Assembly: GCA_958510825.1 (NCBI GenBank)
Contig: OY294047.1
Span: 53,365,365 to 53,429,364 of the forward strand
DNA: 64,000 bases
Reading direction: 5' to 3'
DNA from: Brachypterus glaber
Taxonomy: Eukaryota; Arthropoda; Insecta; Coleoptera; Kateretidae
The notes beneath the pieces were generated by a model. The model did no database searches. It saw only the letters and a list, made by a program, of their open reading frames with translations, and had not been told where the DNA came from. Position numbers and translations under genes: made by a program. Below, one piece after another: positions 11,357 through 22,655 of this stretch (position 1 is the first letter of the stretch; each line of letters starts with the position of its first letter).

Positions 11357-12040
11357 TATACATAAAACTATAGCGTTATAGGGTATTCAATTTATATTAA
11401 CCATACCTATTTCTACAAATTCAAAAATTTTGACATTACTTGAAAGTGCATTTCTAACAAGGTACACTAGATCTGGATCTGAATTGAGACAGACTATACT
11501 TAAGTTAGCGATCTATGTATACTGCCGTTTTTAGCAAAAACCACTTATGATGTTTTTATCAAGAAGGCTGTGAAATCGTACATTTGTTAACAATGTAAAG
11601 AATAAAAATTCAATTTTGACATTTAAATTAAACGTCCCCCTTGCTGCACCCCAATGTTCACCAAAAACAATCCCGAGCGAGAACTTTTGGTAACATACTT
11701 GTATGCCAAATTTCAAGTCTCTAGCTTAAAGCGTTCTTAAGTTAACGTACACACAAAATTTCCCGGATAGACCGATCGACAGATCGACTGACATTTTGCT
11801 TTCCCATTTTGAAAATTTTCAAAATTTCGGAAAGCCTTGTATTTTTTTTGCTCGAAATTGATTTAGCTAAATCTTAAATATTTTTTTTTGTATCTTTATG
11901 ATATATAGCATTTTGTTTCAGAATAAACAAATTACTTTTTCAGAAAGCTGAGGAAAGCCAGCGAAACGTTAGAAACGATTTTTTATTAAAACCTTTCATT
12001 TGAATCTTGACTGAAGTCCTACGTTTTCAACTAATATATA
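11357..12040. repeat. Segment duplicated from 8836-9545
   Basis: Second copy of the 0.7-kb stretch described at 8836-9545, including gacagatcgactgacatttt and gctgaggaaagccagcgaaa. Ends at ctaatatata, where the family B foldback element is inserted. Confidence 0.8.
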
Positions 12041-13212
12041 CACGGTGTATTTGAAATAGGGTCGATAATTTTAACAGATGATTCTACATCATAAAATATG
12101 ACAAAAAGTTCCTATAAACATATGTCTAAAAATGCGTCATAAGGGAGCTACGCCCCTTTGAAAGTGGCTAAAAAAATCGGTTTTTATTTAATAACTCAGG
12201 AACCCTTTAAGATATATCAACAAGGTTTTGCACGTCAACTAATCCTACCAAGGCCCGTTTTTATGTGTTATTTTCATGTACTTATTTCAACCAGGGGTGT
12301 GCGAAACGGGGGGGGCTTATCAGTTTTTTGTCCCAAACTTTTTTCTGTGAAACTTTTTTTCAATTTTATTTTTGAAATATGATTCCTCAGGTCAAAATAC
12401 ATAAAAAAGGTACTCTTGTTGTAATACTGTAGGATTAACCGTTTTCGAGAAAAATTCATTTGAAGGTGAAATTCCACGGTTCGAGGACGAAAAATTAAAT
12501 ACTAAAATGTTGAAAACCAAAATTTTAATGATGCAGGGCGAATGTACATTAAAAACTAAGAAAAAAACCTCATATACAGGTACTTCCAAAAATGAATCCT
12601 AATGGAGCTATGGTCTCCTAAATATGCACCATTTTTAAAGGGCTATGGTAGCTTTAAAAGCGTTTTTTCGACCTACATGTATGGAAACTTTTTTTCTTAG
12701 TTTTTGATGTAGAATAACATTGCATCATTAAAATTTTGGTTTTCGACATTTTAGTATTTAATTTTTCGTCCTCGAACCGTGAAATTTCACTTTCAAGTGA
12801 ACTTTTCTCGAAAACGGTTAATCCTACAGTATTACAACAAGAGTACCTTTTTTATGTATTTTGACCTGAGGAATCATATTTCAAAAATAAAATTACAAAA
12901 AAGTTACACAGAAAAAAGTTTCGGACAAAAAACTGATAAGGCCCCCCCGTTTCGCACACCCCTGGTTTAAATAAGTACGTGAAAATGACATACAAAGATG
13001 GGCCTTATTAGGATTAATTCACGTGCAAAACCTCGTTAATATATCTCAAAGGGTTCCTGAGTTATTAAATAAAAACCGATTTTTTTAGCCAATTTCAAAG
13101 GGGCGTAGCTCCCTTATGACGCATTTTTAGACATATGTTTATAGGAACTTTTTGTCATATTTTATTATGTAGAATCACCTGTTAAAATTTACGACCCTAT
13201 TTCAAATACACC

Positions 13213-13215
<3 letters not shown>
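12041..13215. mobile_element. Foldback element, family B, copy 1, with empty site
   Basis: Perfect 24-bp terminal inverted repeats starting CACGGTGTATTTGAAATAGG, and nearly the whole 1175 bp folds back on itself (for example gggagctacgcccctttga near the left and its complement near the right). It sits in a TA microsatellite, and the related copy at 9500-9545 shows the same flanks without it. Short ORFs inside are mirror images from the two arms and are not genes. Related elements: 20715-21447, 38919-39613, 48695-49115, 50720-51790, 52643-53348, 55335-56553. Confidence 0.85.
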
Positions 13216-13248
<33 letters not shown>

Positions 13249-13329
13249 GGGATATGTCCAGGACAACTTAAATTTATTTAATGTTTTGTTACATGTGTTA
13301 ACACTATGAATTTAAAACCGCGTAAGTAC

Positions 13330-13791
13330 TCACAAAAACAGAGCTAATAATACTATAGAAAAAAGTAAGCAAATATGATTCATATAATTCTTATTTCCAT
13401 TAGACTTTTTGGTATCACTATTTTCACTCCCTTCTTTCTTGTCGTCGAAATGCATTTCTTCACCGTTGCAAAAATCAGTTAGACAATAACAATCCGTGAC
13501 TAATCGATTATGTGTATCAGTTTCATTCTTACAGCCTTTTATATGGTCATCGTTTAGGCTGCAACTCCTATCTATCATTTTATCTGTGTGTATATAAAAA
13601 AAATAACACTCTTGGTTCAATTCACAATCTTCTTTCGGAGTTTTTCCTTCCACAGGCTTAATACAATTTTCGCTAGTATCAGGAGTACCTCTACATTTGT
13701 AACATTTTAAACCAGTTTTTATTTTGGTACTGACAAAATATGCAGAGAAAGTTGTAATTATAAAGAATAATAAGATATTTCTGATGGACAT
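13330..13791 (-). CDS. Ly6/uPAR-type GPI-anchored protein, gene 2
   Basis: Intact 153-aa intronless gene. Residues 1-21 form a hydrophobic signal peptide. The LU (three-finger) domain has ten Cys at 30, 33, 43, 56, 62, 77, 87, 101, 103 and 108, opening with CYKC and closing with CYCLTDFCN, the usual end signature of the family. A charged Ser/Lys/Asn stretch (about 112-136) and a hydrophobic tail (139-153) suggest GPI attachment to the outer cell surface. NET at 89-91 is a possible N-glycosylation site. Insect Ly6 proteins act in septate junction formation, ion-channel modulation or sleep control, but I cannot assign this one to a named orthologue. The start is the methionine just before the signal peptide, shared by all copies. 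Most insect family members have introns; this cluster has none. Confidence 0.88.
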   Translation of the reverse strand: MSIRNILLFFIITTFSAYFVSTKIKTGLKCYKCRGTPDTSENCIKPVEGKTPKEDCELNQECYFFYIHTDKMIDRSCSLNDDHIKGCKNETDTHNRLVTDCYCLTDFCNGEEMHFDDKKEGSENSDTKKSNGNKNYMNHICLLFSIVLLALFL

Positions 13792-14610
13792 TTTATAAAA
13801 ATTTAAAAAAACAAAATTTGTTTACTGAAAATAATGAATGTCATTTTCATTGTCATTCTAGTATACCATGACCATTGTTAATTCAACTCTGATTGTTGTT
13901 TAATTTTTTTGGGCACACTATTTTAAGGTTATATGCCAATGCATAGAAGTGTCGTGTTGTGTCAGAAATTATAATTTTTTTGAAATGTGCGGAGATTCTT
14001 AAATCACTGTTTTTTATTATAAATATCTTATTATTAGTTTAATAACAAATAATGATGAAAATCCCATCCTGCTGAAAATAACTTATGGGTGAAATGTCAT
14101 CAAATCCAGCGAGTAAAATGTGCACATTTCCATGTGAAGTACATCGTTCAAAAATACTGCAAAATCGTGACCGAAACTGTATCAGATGGCAGTTACGAAA
14201 CGTTACTAAAGTTCAAAAATCTACATTTATTCTGTTTAGTTTTGTTTCCAAAATACAACATCCTTTATGAAACTTGATTAAAACTGGTTCCCATTTGAAG
14301 CTTCTTCTTGTTAGCAAGCCTATAGGTAATATTTCTGTTATTGATAAGTTTACTTTATTTTCTATTCAAGATACATTTATACATATGCATTAAACTATGG
14401 CGGTATAAGGTCTTTAATTTATTTGTACTTCACCTATTTCTTCAAATTTAAAATTCTGAATTACTTTGACAATGTTAGATATATAGGGACACTAGAAATA
14501 GATCTAAATTGAGAACAAGTGGGTTAGTGATATATGCCTAGATCTCTTTTTGATAACATTTAACTTGTATATGTTACACTGCAGTCTGCCTAAATTTTAG
14601 TGCCAAAGAT
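13792..14610. promoter_or_regulatory. Upstream module of Ly6-type gene 2
   Basis: Matches 24627-25439 throughout and 10072-10560 over its first part. It contains the conserved stretches listed for gene 1 plus a further part (14340-14610) shared with the start of the window. Likely promoter and 5' UTR, inferred only from conservation and position. The overlapping short open frames at 14085-14277 read in different phases and are not genes. Confidence 0.5.
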
Positions 14611-15013
14611 TCAGAGCTCCTGCGCACTAGCGGCCAAGTCGCGCGGCCAGGTTGCGGCGACCAAATGATTACATTGTGTTTAATGCACGCCGCGCACTTG
14701 GCTGTCAATGGCAGCGATGCGGCCAGAGAGTCGCGGCGGCCATCGAGATCTGTGGCGATGCGCACACGGTCCAGTGGCAGTGCGACCAACTATTTACATT
14801 GCATCTATTGAATGGGCGCGCACTAGCGGCCGACCATACAGCGGCCAATACAGTAGCTCTGTCAGAAACTTCATCATTCTTGTTCGATCTTGTCATTTCA
14901 CAACTACACTGACTGACTATTTTATATGTACTTGTTGGTCGCGCTCGATTGGCCGCTCTCTAGTTTTCGTGGCGACCTGGCCGCGCGACTTGGCCGCTAG
15001 TGCACAGGCGTTC
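14611..15013. mobile_element. GC-rich inverted-repeat element, copy 1 (403 bp)
   Basis: A strongly GC-rich island in AT-rich DNA. Its ends are inverted repeats of about 40 bp: gcactagcggccaagtcgcg on the left against cgcgacttggccgctagtgc on the right. The flanks read gccaaagat / ttagtatttcc, and the degenerate module at 641-665 has exactly these joined without the insert, so it is a mobile insertion. The 86- and 136-codon open frames across it are by-products of its GC content; one contains the partial inner repeat gcgcactagcggccg. A full copy lies at 25440-25842. Confidence 0.82.
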
Positions 15014-15432
15014 TTAGTATTTCCAATACTTCCCTGTACTAAAGTAGAAATTAAAGAACTCGGTTATATATTTTTTAAATTACACTGGTTAGAAACTTCG
15101 TACGCAGAACTAGACTGAATCACAACCGTACTCTTATTAACCAACTGCCTTCGAATTGGCCTGATGCACAAAGAATCTGTTGTCGTATTTAATTTGTAAA
15201 TACAAATGTGGTCGTATCTAATAATGAATTTTGTCTGCTCTATGTCACTCACCGGTGATTATAATTTTAATTATCAAATACGACAACCTATTCTGTGGGT
15301 ACAATAAACGGCTACTTTTGTGCTTGAGAACCACTTCAGGTTCGGTTCGGTGATTGTGAGAAAGGCGGGGATGTTTCAGGTCCGTTTCAGACCTCTCGGT
15401 GGTAGTTCGAAGCTGCTTCAGTGGTGATTCGG
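15014..15432. repeat. Distal part of the upstream module
   Basis: Non-coding sequence duplicated at 25843-26261. It includes a partial inverted pair around caccggtgattataat and the stretch gaaccacttcaggttcggtt. No gene is seen. Confidence 0.5.
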
Positions 15433-15624
15433 CGCCGATTTGCCTTTTTCAGTTAATTAATAATTGAAAATTGGCGAAGGCGTAAGTGAAGCGGACACTC
15501 CCTATAAATGGGTTCGAAAGTCAATTAAAGCCGGTGGTTTTCTCTACTACTAGCTCACACAAGTCCTGCACTTAGGGGATGCTTAATTAAGTAGAATAGT
15601 TCGAGGTTAAACAAAAAATGTAAT
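15433..15624 (+). mobile_element. SINE body, copy 1 (5'-truncated)
   Basis: Contains the SINE body shared with 26262-26452, 30901-31100 and 45616-45807: ttgcctttttcagttaatta, agtgaagcggacactccc, cacacaagtcctg and a tail starting gaggttaaacaaaa. The tRNA-like head with clear A and B boxes seen in the 30821 copy is not recognisable here. Confidence 0.65.
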
Positions 15625-15716
15625 AATAGGGTCACTCCTTCTAGCGGCCGGTCTTGGGACCGAGCAGCTTTTCAAAGAAGGACTCCTAGACAGAGTGACA
15701 TATCATCATGGTAGCA
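15625..15716. other. Short inverted repeat at end of duplicated block
   Basis: gtcactccttc at 15641 faces gaaggactcctagacagagtgac ending near 15700. Duplicated at 26459-26530. It marks the breakpoint after which the two duplicated blocks differ. Confidence 0.45.
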
Positions 15717-15796
15717 GTTCACATTTTAGATGATATGATGTTATCACATTACGGCACCTGATCACCGGTGAATGTCTGACCCTTATTGGTCCAGGG

Positions 15797-15928
15797 TCTC
15801 TATTCTTGACCATCCGCAAAAATAATTCGCATACGCAGTTGCTATGGTACAATCAATCACATATTAGCTGGAATAGCAACAGCGTATGCGTATTATTTTT
15901 GCGAATGGTCAAGAATAGAGATGCAGTT
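15797..15928. mobile_element. Short palindromic MITE-like element
   Basis: ctctattcttgaccatccgc near 15798 pairs with its near complement ending ggtcaagaatagag near 15928, with arms of about 50 bp. A further outer pair (tcaccggtga near 15765 and ttcaccggtgat near 15929) encloses it. It lies in the part of the duplicated block not shared with 26531-27024. Confidence 0.55.
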
Positions 15929-16570
15929 CACCGGTGATGAGACCAAATCAGGTCCGCATGCAATATGAATTGCTCCTCTGGTGTGAAATTTTGATAAAAT
16001 TTACCATAGAGGCAATACGAGAGTATTAATGAACGATGCGTAATTTAAGAAAGTTTGAAAATGTCCGTCTGTCTGTCTCTCTGTCTGTCCGTCATGTTAT
16101 TTTTGTGGATACGATAACTCAAGAACGTATAATCCGATTGACTTGAAATTTTCAGGAAAAATCAAGTTCTATGAGGGGAAGATCCCTATTGTTTTTGAAA
16201 GTAATCCTCCCAAAAACAAAAAAGTTATGGGGGGTTAAACTTTTAATCAATCGAAAAAATCTGGAAGAAAATTCTGATTAATGTAGCTTTTTCAGGAAAA
16301 AATACTATTATTATATTATAGTTATGAAAGTTATGCCTTCAAAAACAAAAAAGTTATGGCCATATTTATTCCGTCATTTTGGATTTTAAGTTTTTGGGTA
16401 TCGGACCGCATTACATTTCCAAAAGAAGCCTTTATACCAAATTTTAGCTAAATCGGACATTTAAAATATATGAAGCACCCTTATGACGAAAAAAACATTT
16501 TTTTTTTAGATTTTTTACTATTTTGCGTAATCAGCTGTGCAAAAAATGTACATATGGAAAAAACAGACTT
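15929..16570. other. Non-coding stretch with a CTGTCTGTC-type repeat
   Basis: Contains gtccgtctgtctgtctctct at about 16064, a motif also present in related form near 46715 and 55838, each followed by sequence in which 'aactc...' recurs. Probably the relic of another dispersed repeat. From 16414 onward it is matched by 27025-27181. No coding potential recognised. Confidence 0.4.
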
Positions 16571-18180
16571 CCCTAGTAAAAATTTAACGTTAGAATAACG
16601 TTTTTCTAATGTTAGAAAACTGTATAAAAGTACGCTATAAAATATGTGCAAATGTCCCGCTTTTTAATGTTAGAATCAAATGTTAGTTACAAATGTAACG
16701 TTAGATTTTTAAGTTAGAAATACGTTATAAGTACCTACGTTTAATTTCTAACTTTCGGAGGGGACGTGGCCAACTAGGAAATTTCTACCTGGATCATAAA
16801 ATGGCATAAATCTTAATGTATTTTAGCAATCATAATATTTTTCATCATTTCGTTACATTTATATATAAAATAGCCATCTTTTTAGGTGGCCCTAAATATT
16901 TTTCGTGTAATATCCTCTTATACTTCGATAAATACGTTTAAATCTCAGAAAAACTTTATATTTAGTTAGTTAATATTTATACATTCAGAATCTTAAAATA
17001 TTTTTTCAATTCTAGTACAGCGGTGCCAGACTTACTATAATTTAGACTTTTGGGGGATAATATTTTTTTAAACTTATGGAAATAATAAATGTAAAATTAT
17101 ATTGTAATTTAATATACAAAGCGGTCCAAAAGTCACCCTCCCCTCCCCCCCCTCTTAACTTTTGAACGAGTTTATATATCGACTTCAAATTTAGAACTTT
17201 TAAATAAGACTTTAAGCATATATTTGATACTTTTAGCTCTTAAAATGTGGGCAGGGGGGGCATGGGGCGACATTTTTTAAATGGAAAGGTGGGTCGTGTG
17301 ATACATCATTTTAAAGCTTATAAAATTCTCCATTTAACTGTAAATTTTTTATTTTTTTTTAAACATTTTTTTTGGGTTTAAAATATGGTTGAAAATTTCT
17401 CTAAAAAATCAAAACAATTTTTTAAAAATGCCCAATTTCATAATGAAAAAAAGTAAATTATACTTTTAAACTAATTTTAGTTGACATAAATAAAAATTAA
17501 CAAAAAAAAAAACTTAAAAATTTATTTTTTTAGCACAAAAAACTGACAAATCAAAACCTTAAAAAACATTTTTAAAAATTTTAAAAATGTATGGTTATAT
17601 AGAGAATTTTAAAGGCTTTAAAATGATGTATCACATGACCTCCCTTTCCATTTAAAAAATTTTTCCCCCATGCCCCCCTGCTCACATTTTAAGAGATAAA
17701 AGTATCAAATATATGCTTAAAGATAGTTTAAGTTGTCTTATTTAAGAGTTCTAAATTTGAAATCGATATCTCAACTCATTCAAAAGTTAAGAGCGGGGGG
17801 GTGACTTTTGGACCGCACTGTATATTTATAATAGACAAATATTTGATTGTTAGATACATTATATTCAAGAACGATAGCGCATATATAATATTACTGTCTG
17901 TTTAATCAAGGAGAATAAAATCTTTCAGTGTTTTTATTTTATTTTTTGAGAATTTGCAAACTTTTTACGGATAATTATCAAAACTAGGACATAGCTGCCT
18001 GAAATAAGTATTTTCTACTAAAAGTTAAAATAAGGTTAGAAAAAGGTTAGAATTTAGTTAGGAAACTAACGTTAGATTTATGTATTTTATAACGTTTTTT
18101 TATAACGTTTGAAACTAAACATAAAAATGTCACTAATCTAATGTTATGTTAAGTTAGATTTATGAACTTTTCTACCAGGG
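16571..18180. mobile_element. Family C element (ends CCCTRGTA), copy 1, with nested MITE
   Basis: Starts ccctagtaaaaatttaacgt and ends cttttctaccaggg. Internal sequence is rich in aacgttaga motifs in both orientations. A family A MITE is nested inside (17117-17820). Related copies without that insertion: 19857-20594 and 23252-24088. The 27182-28802 copy has the same nested MITE at the same place. No transposase ORF, so the family is non-autonomous and its superfamily is unknown. Confidence 0.75.
17117..17820. mobile_element. Family A MITE, copy 3 (nested in family C element)
   Basis: Starts after TA with CAAAGCGGTCCAAAAGTCAC and ends gaccgcactg followed by TA. Its two halves are inverted copies. 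The same insertion is present at 27738-28464, so it pre-dates the block duplication. Confidence 0.8.
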
Positions 18181-18260
18181 TAGTTACTCTAAATAAAAAG
18201 CATTTATTAGAAATACCAGATATTGTCATTAATTTATTTTTTGTTAGATTTGCAGGGCCA

Positions 18261-18734
18261 TTATAAATTTAAAACACCGATTCTTAAAAAAAAAACAAGG
18301 CTAAGAATATAACATAAAAAATTAAAGCAAATATAATTCTTATTTCCATTAGACTTTTTGCTATCAGCATTTTCACTCTTTTCTTCCTCCTTGACGAAAA
18401 ACATTTCCATGTTGTTGCAAAAATTTTCAGTACAAAAACATCTTGTGACTAGTCTGTCAGCTGAATCGGTTTTGTTCTCACAGACTGTTTTTTTCTTGCT
18501 GTTCGGAAAACATTCCCTCCTTGCTGTTATATTTGTGTAATAAATATAACATTCGTCCAAACCAGTACACTCTTCATTGGCAGTTTTTCCATTTTCAGGT
18601 TTAATACAATTTTCTCTATCGTCAGGGGTACTTTTACATTTGTAACATGTTAAACCATTTTTCGCTTCGGCATTGGTAAAATATATAGAGAAAACGGAGA
18701 ATATAAAAAATAATAAGACATTTTTGATAGACAT
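18261..18734 (-). CDS. Ly6/uPAR-type GPI-anchored protein, gene 3
   Basis: Intact 157-aa intronless gene. Signal peptide at 1-22; ten LU-domain Cys at 30, 33, 43, 56, 62, 75, 85, 99, 101 and 106, ending CFCTENFCN. NIT (68-70) and NKT (87-89) are possible glycosylation sites. After an acidic/Ser-rich linker (113-133) the tail ICFNFLCYILSLVFFL is hydrophobic, consistent with a GPI signal, but it is longer than in genes 2 and 4 and ends RIGVLNL, so a transmembrane anchor is an alternative. Its 5' flank close to the start codon differs from that of the other copies. The C-terminal four fifths are almost identical to gene 5. Confidence 0.88.
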   Translation of the reverse strand: MSIKNVLLFFIFSVFSIYFTNAEAKNGLTCYKCKSTPDDRENCIKPENGKTANEECTGLDECYIYYTNITARRECFPNSKKKTVCENKTDSADRLVTRCFCTENFCNNMEMFFVKEEEKSENADSKKSNGNKNYICFNFLCYILSLVFFLRIGVLNL

Positions 18735-19254
18735 TTCATAAATTATTTAAATAGTTTAAAACAAAACAGGTTGTAAATAATAATTCAGTTGCCAAGCATT
18801 TGGGTGGTAAGTTATTATAACTTATATTCAGTCATCGGCGAATATCCAGTGCTCGCATAGGCGCCGCGTCGATTAATCGCTGGAATTCCAGCGTTGACGT
18901 GAGGTTTTAAATATTTAAATTTATTTATTTTCTTCGAAAAACACCGATATATTTACATATTTATAGTTAATATGTATATTCAATATTGTTGTGTGTAACA
19001 AATTAGTCGTCAAATGTTTCGATTTAGTGACCTTTATAAAAATTTCCCTCATAATTCGGCAAAATTATTCCGTAAGCTTATGTTTCTGTGTTTATTTTCT
19101 ACGTTGATGAGTCATAACTGAATTTATTCCGATTAATGCTTATATTACTATAATAGTAAACCCTGACCATTATTGATTAGGGTTTTTTGAACATATATTT
19201 TTAGGTTATATCTCAATAAATGAAAATTTAGAGTTGTGTCAGAAGAAATAATAT
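18735..19254. other. Non-coding 5' flank specific to gene 3
   Basis: No gene. The first part (to about 19140) has no match elsewhere in the window and includes a small GC-richer patch around gcgccgcgtcg at 18860. Similarity to the common upstream module resumes near 19150 (gtaaaccctgaccattattg). Confidence 0.45.
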
Positions 19255-19592
19255 TTTTATCCAATACATACAGATAATAAGACAATTACCAGCTTTATTT
19301 TAAATAGATAAACTCAATAATAACCCCCACGTGGCTTTTACTTTATTGAGTGGATAATTATTTATTTTACCCACTTAACTGTCACTTGTCAAATTATTTT
19401 CTTGTAAATGTCATTAAAATTTTTAATAAAAATATGAATTCCTAAGCTATTTATTGGATAAAACCTTGTATGGCACTCATGGGTAAACCGATATTGCCCT
19501 CTCGAAAATTAACCTGCTTGGCTAACGCCTCGCAGGTTAATTTTCTCATGGGCAATATCTTACTTTACCCACTAGTACCATAAATAACTATT
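19255..19592. mobile_element. Family D element, copy 1
   Basis: Runs from atccaatacatacagataat to taccataaataact. It includes the hairpin formed by gggtaaaccgatattgccct and its complement around 19490-19570. It interrupts the upstream module of gene 3: other units read straight through at gtcagaaattataattttttt. Other copies, in opposite orientation: 49577-49861, 51889-52217, 57855-58190. Confidence 0.7.
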
Positions 19593-19856
19593 TTTGAAAT
19601 GTGTGAGAAGATTCTTAAATCACTTCTATTAAAAATGTCACTATTAAAGATAAAAATCCTATCCTGCAGAAAATGGATGAAATGTTATCGAATCCAGCGC
19701 GTAAAATATTCACATTTCCATGCGCATCGTTCAAAACGACTAGTCGTTGCAGTTTGCAGTCGCGACTGCAAAGTCATGGCGGAAAACAGTTTTAGATGGC
19801 AGTAGCAAAATATCTACATTTATTCTGGTTAGTTGGGTTTCCAAAATACAATGTAA
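19593..19856. promoter_or_regulatory. Upstream module of gene 3, middle part
   Basis: Matches the module upstream of the other Ly6-type genes (gattcttaaatcact, aatccagcg, tttccatg, tttattctggttagttg), with a local insertion around gcagtttgcagtcgcgactg. The 68-codon open frame here is not conserved in the other copies and is not called. Confidence 0.45.
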
Positions 19857-20594
19857 CCCTGGTAGAAAAGTACATAAATCTAACTTAACATAACATTAGA
19901 TTAGTGACATTTTTATGTTTAGTCTCAAACGTTATACAAAAACGTTATAAAATATATAAATCTAACCTTAAAAACTAACGTTTGATAAAAACGTTATAAA
20001 ATACATAAATCTAACATTAGTTTCCTAAATTCTAACCTTTTTCTAACCTTATTCTAATTTTAAATATTATTTTAAATTTCCATTATTAATACGTAAGCTA
20101 TAGTAGAAAATACTCATTTCAGACAGCTATGTGCCTAGGTTTAATAATTATTTATTATTTCTATAATAAGTTTAAAAAAATATCCCCCAAAAGTCAAAAT
20201 TATAGTAAGTCTGGCAACGCTGTACTATAATTGAAAAAATATTTTAAGACTCTGAATGTATAAATAAATTTTAACTAACTAAATATAAAGTTTTTCTGAG
20301 AGGTAAACGTATTTACCGAAGTAAAACAGCATATTACACGAAAAATATTTAGGGCCACCTAAAAAGATGGCTATTTTATAAATAAATGTAACGAAATTAT
20401 GTTTAAAAATATTATGATTGTTAAAATATATTAAGATTTATTTATATGAATAAATTTATCTCCAGCTGCCATTTTATGATGCAGGTAGAAATTTCCTAGT
20501 TCCTAGTTCCACGCCACATATATTTTATAACGTACTTTTATACAGTTTTCTAACATTAGAAAAACGTTATTCTAACGTTTAATTTCTACTAGGG
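19857..20594. mobile_element. Family C element, copy 2
   Basis: Starts ccctggtagaaaagtacata and ends taatttctactaggg, the opposite orientation to copies 1 and 3. It interrupts the gene 3 upstream module between ccaaaatacaat and ttattaaacttgatt, which are near neighbours in the other units (around 10500-10525). About 738 bp, non-coding. Confidence 0.75.
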
Positions 20595-20714
20595 AATTTA
20601 TTATTAAACTTGATTAAAATTGGTGCCCATTTAAAGCTGCTTCTTCTTCTTAGCGATTCTACAATATTTCTGTTATCGATATATTTTCTTCATTTTGTAT
20701 TTTATATATATATA

Positions 20715-21447
20715 TAGGGTGATCCATAACTGGCATGCCAAAATTTAAGAGGTGATTCTAGATCCAAAAATATAAAAAAAGTTCCTATCAAGGTTGGTCC
20801 GGAAATGAGCCCTAAGGGATCTAGGGTCCTTTAAAATTGTAATAAAAATAAGGTTTTTAATTAATAACTCGGGTACCGTTTAAGCTAGAGCGGCGAGCTT
20901 TTGCATGTATACTAGTATTAATAAGGGCAATAAGTTTATGTTAATTTATTTTTTTAATTTATCCAGAGGCGTGCCCAGACGGACAAAATATATGAGGCTT
21001 AAAACATTTTTGCCCCAAACTTTTCTATGTGTATGTTTTTTGGATTTGTTGTAAAAAATATAGATTTCTAGAGTAAAAATACATATAAAATATCATATAG
21101 TGTAACACTGTAGGAGCAACCGTTATCAAAAAAAAAATGCAATTAACAGGAAGTAACATTTTGTGCCACCAAAAACGTTACTTTTTAAAAGGCTATTACT
21201 CCTTTAATATTAAATTTAGGTGTTTTGGTGTATAATACTTTTTTGCTCAGTTTTAAATGAAGAATCACCCTGCAGCATTAAAATTTTATTGGTGCTTTTT
21301 TTTGTTCCCTATTCAATACGTCATCTTCGAAGGGCCGTAGCTCCCTTAGGGCTCATTTCCGGACCAACCTTTATAGAAACTTTTTTTCATATTTTTGGAT
21401 GTAGAATCACCTCTTAAATTTCGGTACGCGAGTTCTGGAACAGGCTG
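20715..21447. mobile_element. Family B foldback element, copy 2
   Basis: Begins tatagggtgatccataactg and ends ttctggaacaggctg before TA. Inner inverted pair built on ttaagaggtgattctagatc and its complement. Nearly identical to 52643-53348, indicating recent movement or a recent common source. The short open frame near 21220-21417 arises from the arm sequence and recurs in the other copy; no domain. Confidence 0.75.
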
Positions 21448-21747
21448 TATTTACATTTAAACTATCGCGTTATTAGGTCTTCGGTTTATTTTTACCATAC
21501 CTATTTCTTCAAATTCAAAGATTTTGACATTACTTTGACCATTGGTTAAAGAGTCAATACTTGGAGATAAACCCTCCTACACAATTTGTTCGTTGTAAAT
21601 TAGATAAGGTCGGTCAAAAAAAACTGATGTGTCTATCTGCAAGTTTTTCTAAGGGTATTTCTCTTCAGTGAGTACAGTTACCAAATTGTTTTATGGGTAA
21701 TTACATTAATTAATATCAGTAGAATTAGCATATAATCAAAACATATA
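21448..21747. repeat. Diverged stretch of the upstream module
   Basis: accatacctatttcttcaaa at about 21495 matches 8880-8905 and 14430. The remainder to 21747 is AT-rich and non-coding with no recognised feature. Confidence 0.4.
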
Positions 21748-22655
21748 CAGTGCGATTATAAAGTGCCGAACAGTTTGAAAAGAAAATACTCTTTGGTTGA
21801 AGCCAAGCCTCTGTTAGAGTTGTGCGCGACAAGCCCATGTGATTGCTACGTACAACAGCTCGGTGGCCAGTAAAACGCACACAGCGTTCTTGCATTTTAC
21901 TCATCGCTAATGCCAGTTTTGCATTAATAATAAGTGTTCGGCACATAGACAAGGAAAGACCTCCAAAGTCGTTGCGGAATACTGTGATAAATGTGCCTAG
22001 CGCATCTGAGATAAACTTGCACATGCGCACTACTATTGTTGTTTTTGACGAGTATTTTTAACCTTAGTTTTGTGTGTCAAATAAAAATTGTAAAAAATTC
22101 AACAAAAAACAATAAACATCTACGAAGAAACGTCGAAATAGTTTTTTTAAATTATTTTATAAGAATTTTTCGAGGTGTGTTTGAGTTTCGGGATTTTGTA
22201 CATCTACTTTGAGTACACCAGGCATTGACCCTTTGCTCTTCATAAAGCAACAATACAGGTTAGGTTTAAAGTTATAAACAAATGCAGCAAAAAAGCAATT
22301 AAAACACAGTACAAGTCGAAAAATGAACAGTAACAAACGACGATCTGACAGTACTGACGGTATAAACAAACTACTAATAATTCGTCACCCCAGTATTGGT
22401 TTGCCATATCTCTATTTTTGGACATTTTAAGATTTTTACTGGGGAATTTTTGGAGATAAGACAAATGAATACTGGGATGATGAATTGTTTTACGACCGAC
22501 AGCATTCTACAGCTGATAGAGATGCGTACTGCGCAAGGTCAGATATATTGCGTTACGTCATTTCGCTGCCCCGTTCTGTCACAAAATAATCTTGCGCAGG
22601 CTGGACTAATGGTTCTCTTTCCATCTCTATGGTTCGGCACTTTATAATCGCACGG
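21748..22655. mobile_element. Tc1/mariner-type non-autonomous element with 24-bp TIRs
   Basis: Left end CAGTGCGATTATAAAGTGCC and right end ggcactttataatcgcacgg are inverted repeats (one terminal mismatch), with TA at 21746-21747 and 22656-22657. The 908-bp interior has several short open frames but none resembles a transposase, so it is a deletion derivative or an unrelated filler carried by a Tc1-like element. Only one copy is seen in this window. Confidence 0.8.

Noticed and set aside
14574..15118. Several overlapping 63-136 codon ORFs on both strands
   Set aside because: They lie across the GC-rich inverted-repeat element, where stops are scarce by composition; they overlap one another on both strands and have no domain. 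The second set at 25481-25947 is the same by duplication.
16060..16090. CRISPR-like or simple tandem array at the CTGTC repeats
   Set aside because: Short simple-sequence motif within dispersed repeats of a eukaryotic genome; no spacer structure.
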